Shown here one piece after another: positions 43,984 to 52,643 of a stretch of DNA of 64,000 nucleotides; the stretch's first letter is position 1; the number at the start of each line of letters is the position of its first letter. The notes under the pieces are model-generated. The model ran no database searches, was not told where the DNA came from, and worked only from the letters and a program-made list of their open reading frames with translations. Source of the stretch: Streptomyces sp. NBC_00433. Its GTDB lineage: Bacteria > Actinomycetota > Actinomycetes > Streptomycetales > Streptomycetaceae. The DNA is taken from assembly GCA_036015235.1 (NCBI GenBank), contig CP107926.1:2732001-2796000 (forward strand), in the 5' to 3' direction. The position numbers and the translations under genes were made by a program.

Positions 43984-44010
43984 CCGCCCCCGCATGCGGG
44001 CGGGGCGCGG
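43984..44010. terminator. Hairpin between the M23 and TetR genes
   Basis: A GC-only imperfect inverted repeat centred on the palindrome CGCATGCG. It lies between two converging genes and can serve as a bidirectional terminator. Confidence 0.5.
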
Positions 44011-44027
44011 CGGCGGGAGGGGCGGGG

Positions 44028-44609
44028 TCAGCCGGTGACGCCGTGCAGGGCCATGGTTATCGCGGCCCGGGTGATCCGCTCGGGGTCCTCGGCGGCGCCC
44101 AGCTCGATCCTGCGGACGGCCGCGTCGACCACGCCCTGCAGCAGCATGGCGGTCAGCCGCGGCTCGTCGTGGCCGAGGTCGGACAGGGCCTCGACCACCA
44201 TGGCCACCAGGCCGCCGTGCGCGGCGCGGATCTTCTCCCGGGCGCCGGGGTCGAGCTCGCCCGCGGAGATCGCCGCGACCGCGCGGTGCCTGCGGTCCCC
44301 GACCAGGGCCAGCTGGCTGCGGACGTAGGCCTCGATACGGCCCTCGGCGCTGTCCGCGGTCTCCATCGCGGCCTCCACCTCGGCCGCCCAGACCGGGAAG
44401 TCGACCGCGCACAGCTCCTCGACCACGGCGGCCCGGGAGCGGAAGTACTCATAGACCGACGAGCGGGCCAGCCCGGTCCGCTCGGCCAGGGCCGGGAAGG
44501 TCAGCGCGTCGGTGCCGCCCTCGGAGAGGAGGGATCGGGCGGCGTCCAGCAGGGCCCGGCGCTGCATCGTGCGGTGTTCGGCCACCGAGGCCGCTCGAAT
44601 CCTGGGCAT
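44028..44609 (-). CDS. TetR-family transcriptional regulator
   Basis: A 193-residue repressor. Residues 15-62 contain the TetR helix-turn-helix (ALLDAARSLLSEGGTDALTFPALAERTGLARSSVYEYFRSRAAVVEEL). The rest is a helical ligand-binding part. A 14-base palindrome CACTGTAGACAGTG lies 6 bases upstream of the ATG and is likely its own operator. It starts 30 bases after the whiG stop in the same direction. Ligand and other targets are unknown. Confidence 0.88.
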   Translation of the reverse strand: MPRIRAASVAEHRTMQRRALLDAARSLLSEGGTDALTFPALAERTGLARSSVYEYFRSRAAVVEELCAVDFPVWAAEVEAAMETADSAEGRIEAYVRSQLALVGDRRHRAVAAISAGELDPGAREKIRAAHGGLVAMVVEALSDLGHDEPRLTAMLLQGVVDAAVRRIELGAAEDPERITRAAITMALHGVTG

Positions 44610-44614
44610 CCCAC

Positions 44615-44628
44615 CACTGTAGACAGTG
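44615..44628. promoter_or_regulatory. Palindromic operator candidate before the TetR gene
   Basis: The sequence CACTGTAGACAGTG has 6-base arms that pair perfectly around a 2-base centre. It lies in the 30-base gap between whiG and the regulator gene, over the ribosome binding region, as expected for an autoregulatory site. Confidence 0.6.
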
Positions 44629-44639
44629 CGAAGGCGCGC

Positions 44640-45476
44640 TCACCGGCCGACGTCGGCGAGCTTTGCCCGCAGTTGAAGCACCGACTTGGTGTGGATCTGG
44701 CTGACCCTGCTCTCGGTGACGCCCAGCACCTGGCCGATCTCGGCCAGCGTCAGGCCCTCGTAGTAGTAGAGGGTGACCACGGTCTTCTCGCGCTCCGGCA
44801 GGGTGTTGACGGCGCGGGCGAGCAGCCGGCGCAGCTCGCGGTCCTCGGCGACCTCGACCGGGTTGTCGGCGCCGGTGTCCTCCAGGGTGTCCACCAGGCT
44901 GAGCCGGTCGCCGCTGTCGGCGCCGACGTGCAGCAACTCCTCCAGCGCCACCACGTTGGCCAGCGACAGCGCGCTGAAGACGCCGTGCAGCTCCTCCAGG
45001 CCGACGCCCATCTCGGCGGCCACCTCGGGCTCACTGGGGGTGCGGCGGAGCTTGGCCTCCAGGGTGGCGTAGGCGCGCTCCACCGCCCTGGCCTTCTGCC
45101 GCACCGAGCGCGGGATCCAGTCCAGGGCCCGCAGTTCGTCGATCATGGCGCCGCGAATCCGGGTGATCGCGTAGGTCTCGAACTTGATCGCCCGGTCCGG
45201 GTCGAACTTCTCGATCGCGTCGATCAGCCCGAAAACCCCGGAGGACACGAAGTCGGCCTGCTCGACATTGGCCGGAAGTCCCACACTGACCCTGCCCGCC
45301 ACGTATTTCACCAGCGGCGAGTAGTGCAGGATCAACTGCTCGCGCAGCCGCACGTCCCCCGTGGACTTGTAGGTCCGCCACAGCTCGTCGAGCGACGTGG
45401 GGGCGGCGGGCCGAGGGGTGGCGGGGGCGGTGGTCGCGGCCGCCGCCCGTTCGGACCCGGGGGTGTACTGGGGCAT
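44640..45476 (-). CDS. whiG: RNA polymerase sigma factor WhiG
   Basis: A 278-residue sigma-28/FliA-type factor that commits aerial hyphae to sporulation. Region 2 ([83 protein letters not shown]) and region 4 ([47 protein letters not shown]) are almost the same as WhiG as I remember it from S. coelicolor, which also starts MPQ. The ATG at 45476 has only a weak ribosome binding site; an ATG ten codons upstream is less likely. It is the clearest marker of genus-level identity. Confidence 0.96.
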   Translation of the reverse strand: MPQYTPGSERAAAATTAPATPRPAAPTSLDELWRTYKSTGDVRLREQLILHYSPLVKYVAGRVSVGLPANVEQADFVSSGVFGLIDAIEKFDPDRAIKFETYAITRIRGAMIDELRALDWIPRSVRQKARAVERAYATLEAKLRRTPSEPEVAAEMGVGLEELHGVFSALSLANVVALEELLHVGADSGDRLSLVDTLEDTGADNPVEVAEDRELRRLLARAVNTLPEREKTVVTLYYYEGLTLAEIGQVLGVTESRVSQIHTKSVLQLRAKLADVGR

Positions 45477-45759
45477 GCGTCGTTGTGCGCCGTTCTGCCG
45501 TGACATGGACGGGAAATCGAGCCTCCGAGAGCGTAGCGTGACCATAGTGTCGCTTATTGCTACATCATCCGTATGGGACATGCGCAGATACGTTCCTCTA
45601 CGGGTACGCGGGCGCCGGGCCGGCTCACGGGGTCCGGCACAGGGGCCGCCGAACGTCCGCATCCGGCCATCATGGTGCGCGGCCGGGGCCCGAACTCCGC
45701 TCCCCGCGATCACCGCAGGTCATGGACTTCCCTTGTCACCTGATGGTGTACCGGTCACG

Positions 45760-47073
45760 TCAACCCGTGTGCCCTGCACGGTCATCCCGTGCGGTACGGA
45801 CCAATTGCCACCTCCCGTCCTGCCGTTCGACGAAGCCGAGCGCCTGCAATTCGTAGAGCCTGCTCAGCGTGTCGTCGCAGGTGGCCCCGGCGGCGTCGGC
45901 GATCTGCCGCCCGTCCGCGGCGCCCCGGCCCGGCATCGCTTCGAGCACCCGGGCCGCCGCCGCGCCGAGCAGGTCGCGGGGCAGCACCGGGCCGCGCCGC
46001 CGCGGCGCGAGGTCGGCGCCGATCTCGCCGACCAGCTCCACGACTTCGGCCGCGTCGGTCACCACCGCCGCGCCCCCGCGCAGCAGTTCGTGCACCCCTT
46101 CGGACAGCCCGCTGGTGCACGGCCCCGGCACCCCCATGGTGACCCGGCCCATCGCCGCCGCCCGGCGGGCGGTGATCAGCGAGCCGCTGCGGTAGCGGGC
46201 CTCGACCACCACCGTGCCGCGGGTCAAGGCGGCGATGACCCGGTTGCGCAGCACGAAGCGGCTTCTGGTCGGGTGGTCGCCGGGCGGCAACTCGCCGACC
46301 AGCAGCCCGCTTTCGGCGATCCGCCCGATCAAGTCGGCATTGCCCGGCGGATACGGCACGTCCACCCCGCACGCCACCACCCCGATGGTGGCGCCGCCCG
46401 CCGCCAGGGCACTGCGGTGCACCACGCCGTCCACCCCGTAGGCGGCGCCGGAGACCACCACCCAGCCCGCCCCGGCCAGCCCCGCGCCGAGCCCGGCCGC
46501 CATGTGGGCCCCGTAGTCCGTGCAGGCCCTGGCGCCGACCACCGCGACCGACCGCAGCGCCCACAGCCGCAGCGACGGCCGCCCCCGCACCCACAGCCCG
46601 AAGGGGCGCTGCGGCCCGAGGTCGTCGAGCTGCCCCGGCCAGTCGCCGTCCCCGGGGCAGACGAAGCGCGCCCCCGCCCGATGGGCCGCGGCCAGATCGA
46701 CCGCCGGGTCCGTACGGGCGGCCCGCCGGGCATAGGTCGCCGTCCGCCGCGGGCCGGCCCCCGGCAGCGGCCGCCCACCACGCGCGGCCCGCAGCGCCCC
46801 CTGCACCCCGCGGTCCCGCACCGCCAGGCCCATCACCTCGTCCCCCGGCTCGGCGATCCGCGTCAGCGCGGCCCTGCCCAGCCGCTCCTCCCACCCGATC
46901 CACTCCCCGAGCCCCTGTGCGGCCGCCGCCCCGTCCTCTCCCCCGCTCCCGTAGAACCGCCGGAGCGCTTCCGTCAACCCCTCCGGATCGGGCGCGGGCC
47001 CCGACCCCGCCGGCCGGCCGACGCGACCCCCGCCCGTCGACGCGTCCAGGTCGGACGCCGGGCCCGGTGTCAT
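45760..47073 (-). CDS. dprA: DNA-processing protein DprA
   Basis: A 437-residue Rossmann-fold protein that loads RecA on incoming single-stranded DNA in competent bacteria. The core has ALRSVAVVGARACTDYG, VVSGAAYGVDGVVHRSAL and PPGDHPTRSRFVLRNRVIAALTRGTVVVEARYRSGSLITA. The C-terminal winged helix follows (RQIADAAGATCDDTLSRLYELQALGFVER). The ATG overlaps the comM stop by four bases. Streptomyces is not known to be naturally competent in general, so the role may be in recombination. Confidence 0.94.
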   Translation of the reverse strand: MTPGPASDLDASTGGGRVGRPAGSGPAPDPEGLTEALRRFYGSGGEDGAAAAQGLGEWIGWEERLGRAALTRIAEPGDEVMGLAVRDRGVQGALRAARGGRPLPGAGPRRTATYARRAARTDPAVDLAAAHRAGARFVCPGDGDWPGQLDDLGPQRPFGLWVRGRPSLRLWALRSVAVVGARACTDYGAHMAAGLGAGLAGAGWVVVSGAAYGVDGVVHRSALAAGGATIGVVACGVDVPYPPGNADLIGRIAESGLLVGELPPGDHPTRSRFVLRNRVIAALTRGTVVVEARYRSGSLITARRAAAMGRVTMGVPGPCTSGLSEGVHELLRGGAAVVTDAAEVVELVGEIGADLAPRRRGPVLPRDLLGAAAARVLEAMPGRGAADGRQIADAAGATCDDTLSRLYELQALGFVERQDGRWQLVRTARDDRAGHTG

Positions 47074-48722
47074 CGGCTCACCGCCGGGGCCGGGCCGCGG
47101 CTCACGCCGGTGCGGAGCTGGAGTGCCGCTCTGACGTCGTCGGCTTCCGGGCGGGGGTGTCCCGCCAGGTCGGCCAGGGTCCAGGCGACGCGCAGCACCC
47201 GGTCGAGGCCCCGGGCGGTGAGCAGGCCGCGCTCCATGTCCCTCTCGGCCGGGTGCATCGCGCCGGGGGCGACCGGCCAGCGGGTGCGCAGCTCATGGCC
47301 GGGGATGTCGCCGTTGGCCCGCCACGGGGTGCCGGCATAGCGCACGGCGGCCCGCTCCCTGGCCTCCCGCACCCGGGCGGCGACCACCGCGGTGCTCTCC
47401 GCCGGGCCGCGGCCGATCAGCTCGGAGCGGCTGACCGCCTCGACCTCCACCCGCAGGTCCACCCGGTCGAGCAGCGGCCCCGACAGCCTGGCCTGATAGC
47501 GGCGCACCGCCGTCGGTGAGCACTCGCACCCCGCGCCCAGCAGGGAATGGCGCCCGCAGGGGCACGGATTCGCCGCCAGCACCAGCATGAAGCGGGCCGG
47601 CAGCCGCATCACGCCCGCCGAGCGGGCCACCACCACATGGCCGGACTCCAACGGCTGCCGCAGCGCTTCGAGTGCTTTCACGGTAAATTCTGGTGCTTCG
47701 TCAAGAAAAAGCACCCCGCGGTGGGCGAGCGACACCGCTCCCGGCCTGGGCAGTCCGCTGCCGCCGCCGACCAGGGAGGGCATCGTGGCCGAGTGGTGCG
47801 GTGCGCAGAAGGGCGGGGTGTCCACCAGCGGGCGGCCCGCCGGGAGGATGCCGGCCACCGAGTGGACCGCGGTGACCTCAAGGGACTCCTGGCGGGTCAG
47901 CGGCGGCAGGATGCCGGGCAGCCGCTCGGCCAGCATGGTCTTGCCCGCCCCCGGCGGGCCCTTGAGGTAGAGGTGGTGGGCGCCGGCCGCGGCGACCTCC
48001 AGGGCGAGCCGGGCGGCGGACTGGCCCGCCACGTCGGCCAGGTCCGGGCGGACCGCCCGGCCGGCCTCACGTCCGGCGCCGGACGAGCCGCCGCCGAGGC
48101 TGGTGGCCAGGCCCGCGCCCATCCCGCCGCCGGGCACGGTCAGCCCGGCCAGCATCGAATCCGGCCGGCCGTCCCCGTAGGGGCCCTCGTCCTCCTCCTC
48201 GGGGACCGGCTCGTCGTTGAGCACCGCGACCAGCTGGCGCAGGCTGCGCACCCCGAGGACCGCGACGTCCGGGACCAGCGACGCCTCCGCCATCGTGCGC
48301 TCGGGGACCACCACATGGCGATATCCCGCCTCGGCCGCCGCCAGCACCGCCGGGAGCACGCCCCGCACCGGGCGGACCCGGCCGTCGAGGCCCAGCTCGC
48401 CGATCATCATCAGGTCGGCGATGGACTTGGGGGCGATCCGCTCGTTGGCGGCGAGCAGCGCGCACGCCACGGCCAGGTCGAATCCCGAGCCGCCCTTCGG
48501 AACGGACGCCGGGCTCAGGCCGACGGTCAGCTTCTTCTGCGGCCAGGTCTCACCGCTGTTCACGATCGCGGCGCGCACCCGGTCCCGGCTCTCGACCAGG
48601 CTCTTGTCGGGCAGGCCGACCAGGGTGAATGCGGCGAGGCCCGGCTCCAGGTCCGCCTGGACCTCCACGACCACGCCCTCGACGCCGATCAGCGCGACCG
48701 AGCACGTACGGGCGAAGCCCAT
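47070..48722 (-). CDS. comM: ComM-like YifB-family Mg chelatase-related AAA ATPase
   Basis: A 550-residue protein. The N-terminal Lon-protease-like domain (SVALIGVEGVVVEVQADLEPGLAAFTLVGLPDKSLVESRDRV) is followed by the AAA domain with Walker A GPPGAGKTMLAERLP, Walker B GVLFLDEAPEF, and the sensor NPCPCG region, a Cys-rich loop. ComM helicases branch-migrate recombination intermediates in natural transformation. The start overlaps the yraN stop by one base (TGATG), and its stop overlaps dprA by four, so the three genes are one unit. Confidence 0.93.
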   Translation of the reverse strand: MGFARTCSVALIGVEGVVVEVQADLEPGLAAFTLVGLPDKSLVESRDRVRAAIVNSGETWPQKKLTVGLSPASVPKGGSGFDLAVACALLAANERIAPKSIADLMMIGELGLDGRVRPVRGVLPAVLAAAEAGYRHVVVPERTMAEASLVPDVAVLGVRSLRQLVAVLNDEPVPEEEDEGPYGDGRPDSMLAGLTVPGGGMGAGLATSLGGGSSGAGREAGRAVRPDLADVAGQSAARLALEVAAAGAHHLYLKGPPGAGKTMLAERLPGILPPLTRQESLEVTAVHSVAGILPAGRPLVDTPPFCAPHHSATMPSLVGGGSGLPRPGAVSLAHRGVLFLDEAPEFTVKALEALRQPLESGHVVVARSAGVMRLPARFMLVLAANPCPCGRHSLLGAGCECSPTAVRRYQARLSGPLLDRVDLRVEVEAVSRSELIGRGPAESTAVVAARVREARERAAVRYAGTPWRANGDIPGHELRTRWPVAPGAMHPAERDMERGLLTARGLDRVLRVAWTLADLAGHPRPEADDVRAALQLRTGVSRGPAPAVSR

Positions 48723-49084
48723 CACGCCACCCCCCGCACATGCTCCACCGCGGGGGCGCCGCGGTCGGGGAGGATCACGCCGACCAGGTCGATCCGCACC
48801 CCGCCCGGCGGCGCCCCGCCGTGCTCGGCGGTCCATCGCTCGGCCAGGGACCGCAGCCGCTCCAGCTTCGCCGGGGGCAGCGCCTCCATCGGGTGCTGGA
48901 AGGGCCCGGCCCGCCGGGTCTTGACCTCGCAGACCACCAGGGCGTCACCCTCGGTCGCGAGAATGTCGATCTCACCGCGGCGGCCGTGCCGCCAGTTCCG
49001 CCCGAGCACCGTCAGGCCCGCGGCCTGCAGGGCGCGGACCGCGACCTCCTCGCCGTACCGCCCCAGCGCACCTCGTGCGTTCAT
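48722..49084 (-). CDS. YraN-family (UPF0102) endonuclease-like protein
   Basis: A 120-residue protein of the YraN family with a restriction-endonuclease-like fold. The catalytic pattern is seen as [23 protein letters not shown]. The ATG at 49084 follows GGAGG at eight bases. In actinobacteria it is regularly linked to comM and dprA, as here, which suggests DNA processing, but the enzyme activity is not well established. Confidence 0.85.
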   Translation of the reverse strand: MNARGALGRYGEEVAVRALQAAGLTVLGRNWRHGRRGEIDILATEGDALVVCEVKTRRAGPFQHPMEALPPAKLERLRSLAERWTAEHGGAPPGGVRIDLVGVILPDRGAPAVEHVRGVA

Positions 49085-49163
49085 GCGTACCACCTCCGTC
49101 ACTCACTGTGACAGAGGTGGACCCACCCAAGATGATCTTGCTCGCCGACCTGTGGATAACTTT

Positions 49164-49268
49164 CGAGCCCCGAGCCCCGCGCCCCGAGCCCCGAGCCCCG
49201 CGCCCCGAGCCCCGCGCCCCGCGCCCCGCGCCCCGCGCCCCGCGCCCCGGGCTCCGCGCCCCGAGCCC
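49164..49268. repeat. Tandem heptamer repeat CG(A/C)GCCC, 15 copies
   Basis: Fifteen uninterrupted 7-base units run from 49164 to 49268. The third base alternates between A and C in an irregular order, and one unit (49248-49254) is CGGGCTC. It lies between the stop of the DUF2469 gene and the start of the yraN-comM-dprA unit, where no coding is expected. Slipped-strand changes in copy number are likely. Confidence 0.9.
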
Positions 49269-49311
49269 CCGCCACGGCGACCCGACCCCGCCGGGCCCGG
49301 CCCCCGCGACC

Positions 49312-49638
49312 TCAGCTGTTGAAGCCCGAGTCGTCCGACGGCAGGTCGAGGTCCGCCTTGTTCAGCTCCTCGATATTCACGTCCTTGAACGTGAGCACCC
49401 GCACCTGCTTCACGAAGCGAGCCGGCCTGTACATGTCCCAGACCCACGCATCGGCCATCGAGACCTCGAAGAACACCTCGCCCTGCACCGAGTGCACCTG
49501 CATCTCGTAGTCATTGGTGAGGTAGAAGCGCCGCTCGGTCTCGATCACGTACTTGAACAGGCCGACGACGTCGCGGTACTCCCTGTAGAGCTTCAGCTCC
49601 ATCTCGGTCTCGTACTTTTCGAGGTCCTCGGCGCTCAT
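49312..49638 (-). CDS. DUF2469-family protein
   Basis: A 108-residue acidic protein (MSAEDLEKYETEMELKLYREYRDVVGLFKYVIETERRFYLTNDYEM). It is highly conserved in actinobacteria and sits with sip and yraN genes there as well. It has no known function. The ATG at 49638 follows AAGGGGA at good spacing. It is 49 bases downstream of sipZ. Confidence 0.88.
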   Translation of the reverse strand: MSAEDLEKYETEMELKLYREYRDVVGLFKYVIETERRFYLTNDYEMQVHSVQGEVFFEVSMADAWVWDMYRPARFVKQVRVLTFKDVNIEELNKADLDLPSDDSGFNS

Positions 49639-49687
49639 CGTGTGTTCCCCTTCAGCCGTGCGTGCCCCCATTGTGCGTCACACGGTC

Positions 49688-50464
49688 TCACGACCGCGCG
49701 GAACTTCTCCGCACCAGTTTGGCCACCGGGTCGTACGCGGCCCCGCCCACGATCAGCACGGCTCCGGCGATGACCGCGATCGTCAGCGGGCCGAGCGGCC
49801 CCACCCCGGGCGATCCGCCGCCGGGGACCACGTGGAAGGCGGAAGTGCGTGCCAGCAGGCCCATCCGGGACGAAGGCCAGGCGACACCGTCCACCCGGGC
49901 GCGGACGTCGCCGGCGGGGACCGAGCCGCCCTCGGCGTCGGCCAGGTGGATGCGGGAGTCCTCGGAGACGGCGCGGTTGTCGCCGAGCAGGAATATCTGG
50001 CCGGCCGGGACCCGGGTGCTGAACGGCTCGAACGAGGCCGGGCCGCCGCCCTTGAGGTACGTCTCGTCGACGGCCTTGCCGTTCACCGTGAGCCGGCCCT
50101 TGGCGTCGCAGCAGGCGACCACGTCACCGCCGACCCCGACGACCCGCTTGACGAGCGGCTGGTCGCCCCACAGCTTGTCCTTGAAGACCACCACGTCACC
50201 GCGGTGCACTTCGGAGCCCGATATCTTCTGGGCCAGCAGCCGGTCGCCGGGCTGCACGGTGGGCACCATGGAGTTGGTCGGCACCGTGTAGGGGCGGTAG
50301 ACCAGGGCGGCCCAAGCGGCGCCGCCCAGGAAGAGGACGCAGCCCAGCGCGATGACCGCGCCGGACAGCCGGTGGCCGATCCCGCCTCTGCCACCGGCTG
50401 TGCCGCGTCGTACGGTGCCGCTGCTCCCTGTGGTGCTGGTCATCGCACCGCTGCTGCTGCTCAT
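49688..50464 (-). CDS. sipZ: Type I signal peptidase (SipZ-like)
   Basis: A 258-residue signal peptidase that removes signal peptides outside the membrane. The catalytic Ser is in VPTNSMVPT and the catalytic Lys in VKRVVGVGGD; boxes C-D-E follow, including LLGDNRAVSEDSR. One N-terminal anchor (AVIALGCVLFLGGAAWAALV) and one C-terminal helix (IAVIAGAVLIVGGAAY) are visible. It is the last of four such genes in a row and starts 33 bases after the sipY stop. Confidence 0.92.
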   Translation of the reverse strand: MSSSSGAMTSTTGSSGTVRRGTAGGRGGIGHRLSGAVIALGCVLFLGGAAWAALVYRPYTVPTNSMVPTVQPGDRLLAQKISGSEVHRGDVVVFKDKLWGDQPLVKRVVGVGGDVVACCDAKGRLTVNGKAVDETYLKGGGPASFEPFSTRVPAGQIFLLGDNRAVSEDSRIHLADAEGGSVPAGDVRARVDGVAWPSSRMGLLARTSAFHVVPGGGSPGVGPLGPLTIAVIAGAVLIVGGAAYDPVAKLVRRSSARS

Positions 50465-50497
50465 GGACCGGAACCCTACCGGGCGGTACGCCCCAGG

Positions 50498-51655
50498 TCA
50501 GCAGTCTCCCGCGGTCTCCTGCACCGGCTCCGCCCTGGACAGCAGCCGCCGCCTGCGCCACATCACCAGCGGCAGGGCGCCCGCGAGGCCCGCCCCCACC
50601 GGAATGGCCGCACCAGCCGCACCAGCCGCATTGATGCCGGGCTGCGAGAACGTACCCGGGATGGACAGCACGTCCCAGCGGGTCACCGGCCAGGCCACCA
50701 CGAAGGCGCGGCCGACCACGTCGCCGTCGGGCACGGTGCCGCCACCCGGGAGCGTGGTGTGGAAGCGGGAGTCGAGCGAGTCCTGGCGGTGGTCGCCCAT
50801 CACCCAGATCCTGCCCTTGGGCACGTGCACCGTGAAGGGCACCTCGGGGCTGCACGCGGTGTTGCCGGGGAAGATGTACGGCTCGACCAGCGCCTTGCCA
50901 TTGACCATCAGCGGTCCTGTGCCCTTGCACGACACCGTGTCGCCGCCGACCCCGATCACCCGCTTGATCAGGTCCTTCTCGTCGGCCGACGGCATCAGGC
51001 CGATGAAGCTGAGGCCCTTCTGCAGGCCGCGCACCACCGCATTGCTGCTGGGCGACGGATTCTCCGGCAGCCAGCCGCCCGGGTCGTGGAAGACGACGAC
51101 CTCGCCGCGGCTGGGCGTGGAGCCGAACCAGGGGGTGAGCTTGTCGACCAGCACCCGGTCGCCCTTGAGCAGGGTGTTGTTCATCGAGTCCGACGGGATG
51201 GAGAAGGCCTGCACGAGGAACGTCTTGATCAGCAGCGCCAGCACCAGGGCGATGCCGATCAGCAGCGGCAGCTCCTTCCAGAACGACCGCTGCTTGCCGG
51301 CGCGAGAGGGCCGCTCGGCCTCCTCGTCGTCGTCCGGGTCGCGCTCCGGCTCGGCGGGGCCCACCGGGCCCGCGGGGTCGCCCGGGGCGCCGCCGGCCAT
51401 CGCCGGGATGCCGTTGCCGGGCAGCGCCATACCCGGCGCCGGGTCCGTGGCCCATCCGCCGTTCACCGCGCTGCCGCCGGGTGCCTGGTCATGCTCCACC
51501 GGAGTCGCTCCCGTGCCGTTGTCGTAGGCCGGCCCGGCCGGGGGCCGTCCGGGGACCGCGGCTTCTGCCGCCGATTCGTCGGCCGGGGGCACCTCGGCAT
51601 CCCGCTTCTCGGGCTCGCCGGGTCCAGACCGTGCGCCGACCACCAGGTCCCCCAC
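50498..51655 (-). CDS. sipY: Type I signal peptidase (SipY-like)
   Basis: A 385-residue signal peptidase. A 120-residue Pro/Gly/Asp-rich N-terminal region is followed by an anchor (LLIGIALVLALLIKTFLVQAF), the Ser in IPSDSMNNT, the Lys in IKRVIGVGGD, and WVMGDHRQDSLDSR. A C-terminal helix is present. GTG 51655 lies six bases after GAGGA; GTG 51661 is an alternative. Its first 167 bases overlap the 3' part of sipX in another frame. Confidence 0.9.
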   Translation of the reverse strand: MGDLVVGARSGPGEPEKRDAEVPPADESAAEAAVPGRPPAGPAYDNGTGATPVEHDQAPGGSAVNGGWATDPAPGMALPGNGIPAMAGGAPGDPAGPVGPAEPERDPDDDEEAERPSRAGKQRSFWKELPLLIGIALVLALLIKTFLVQAFSIPSDSMNNTLLKGDRVLVDKLTPWFGSTPSRGEVVVFHDPGGWLPENPSPSSNAVVRGLQKGLSFIGLMPSADEKDLIKRVIGVGGDTVSCKGTGPLMVNGKALVEPYIFPGNTACSPEVPFTVHVPKGRIWVMGDHRQDSLDSRFHTTLPGGGTVPDGDVVGRAFVVAWPVTRWDVLSIPGTFSQPGINAAGAAGAAIPVGAGLAGALPLVMWRRRRLLSRAEPVQETAGDC

Positions 51656-52643
51656 ATCCACTCCTCACTCCAGACCGCCGCCTGCGCCGCCTCCGGCGCA
51701 GGCCCGCCACTCCCATAACGAGCGAGAGTTCCGCAGGAGTCGGTAGCTGGTTCGTCCTTTGACCGTTGTTGGCCGAGCCCACAGTAGTGGGCTCAGCTGT
51801 GACTCCTCCGTCGGCCGACCCCGGCGCCGGGACCGCGCCGAAGGTCGCCGGCTCCTTCAGGCGCTGCCAGTGGCCGATCGGCCAGCCGATCACAAAAGCC
51901 CGTCCGACCACCAGACTCTCCGAGATGGTGCCGCCGCCGGCCTGGTCGGTGTGGAAGCGCGAGTCGGCCGAGTCCGAGCGGTGGTCGCCCATCACCCACA
52001 GCCGTCCCGGCGGCACATGGTCGACGAATTTCATCAATGAGGGTGGATTGCCGGGGTACAGATAGGGCTCGTCCAGGGGCTTGCCGTTGACGAGCAGCCG
52101 CCCTTGGGCGTCGCAGCACTCGACGGTGTCGCCGCCGACCCCGATCACCCGCTTGATCAGATCCTGCTCGCCGGTGGCGGGCAGCAGCCCGATGAAGGTG
52201 AAGAACTGCTTCACCTGCTTGACGACCACCGGGTCGGGCTTGGGCGCGGGCTCGCCCTGGAGCCAGCCGCCCGGGTCCTTGAAGACGACCACGTCCCCCC
52301 GGTGCGGCTGGGCGCCGAACCACGGGGTGAGCTTGTCCACCAGCACCCGGTCGCCGATCTTGATGGTCTGCTCCATCGATCCGGACGGGATCACGAAGGC
52401 CTGGAGCAGGAAGGTCTTGAGCACCAGCGCGATCACCAGGGCCACCACGATGAGCAGCGGCACTTCCCTGGCCAGGGAGCGCCGCCGCCTGCGGCGGACC
52501 TTGCGGGCCAGCCGGCGCCGCTCGATCCTGGTGTTGCCGGGAAGTCTGGGCGGCAGGCCGTCGTCCTGCGCCGGCTCCCGCGCGGCACCGACGTCCGCGC
52601 CCGCCCTGCCGGAGGCCGAGCGTGCCTTGCCGCGGTTACCCAT
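51489..52643 (-). CDS. sipX: Type I signal peptidase (SipX-like) with basic C-terminal tail
   Basis: A 384-residue signal peptidase. Anchor LLIVVALVIALVLKTFLLQAF, Ser in IPSGSMEQT, Lys in IKRVIGVGGD, WVMGDHRSDSADSR and the family segment LPTPAELSLVMGVAGL are present. The reading frame then continues for about 70 residues as an Arg/Gly-rich tail that lies over the sipY 5' end. From memory the S. coelicolor protein also has a PAEL.LVMGVVGL tail, so this may be real. The start overlaps the sipW stop by eight bases. Confidence 0.88.
   Translation of the reverse strand: MGNRGKARSASGRAGADVGAAREPAQDDGLPPRLPGNTRIERRRLARKVRRRRRRSLAREVPLLIVVALVIALVLKTFLLQAFVIPSGSMEQTIKIGDRVLVDKLTPWFGAQPHRGDVVVFKDPGGWLQGEPAPKPDPVVVKQVKQFFTFIGLLPATGEQDLIKRVIGVGGDTVECCDAQGRLLVNGKPLDEPYLYPGNPPSLMKFVDHVPPGRLWVMGDHRSDSADSRFHTDQAGGGTISESLVVGRAFVIGWPIGHWQRLKEPATFGAVPAPGSADGGVTAEPTTVGSANNGQRTNQLPTPAELSLVMGVAGLRRRRRRRRSGVRSGCGGPGGRRTVWTRRAREAGCRGAPGRRIGGRSRGPRTAPGRAGLRQRHGSDSGGA

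Noticed and set aside
49164-49268. CRISPR-like array
   Set aside because: The repeat unit is only 7 bases with no spacers, so it is a simple tandem repeat.
49140-49320. Coding interpretation of the heptamer tract
   Set aside because: Read in any frame it gives Arg/Ala/Pro or Gly/Ala/Arg repeats, and the flanking real genes start and stop outside it.
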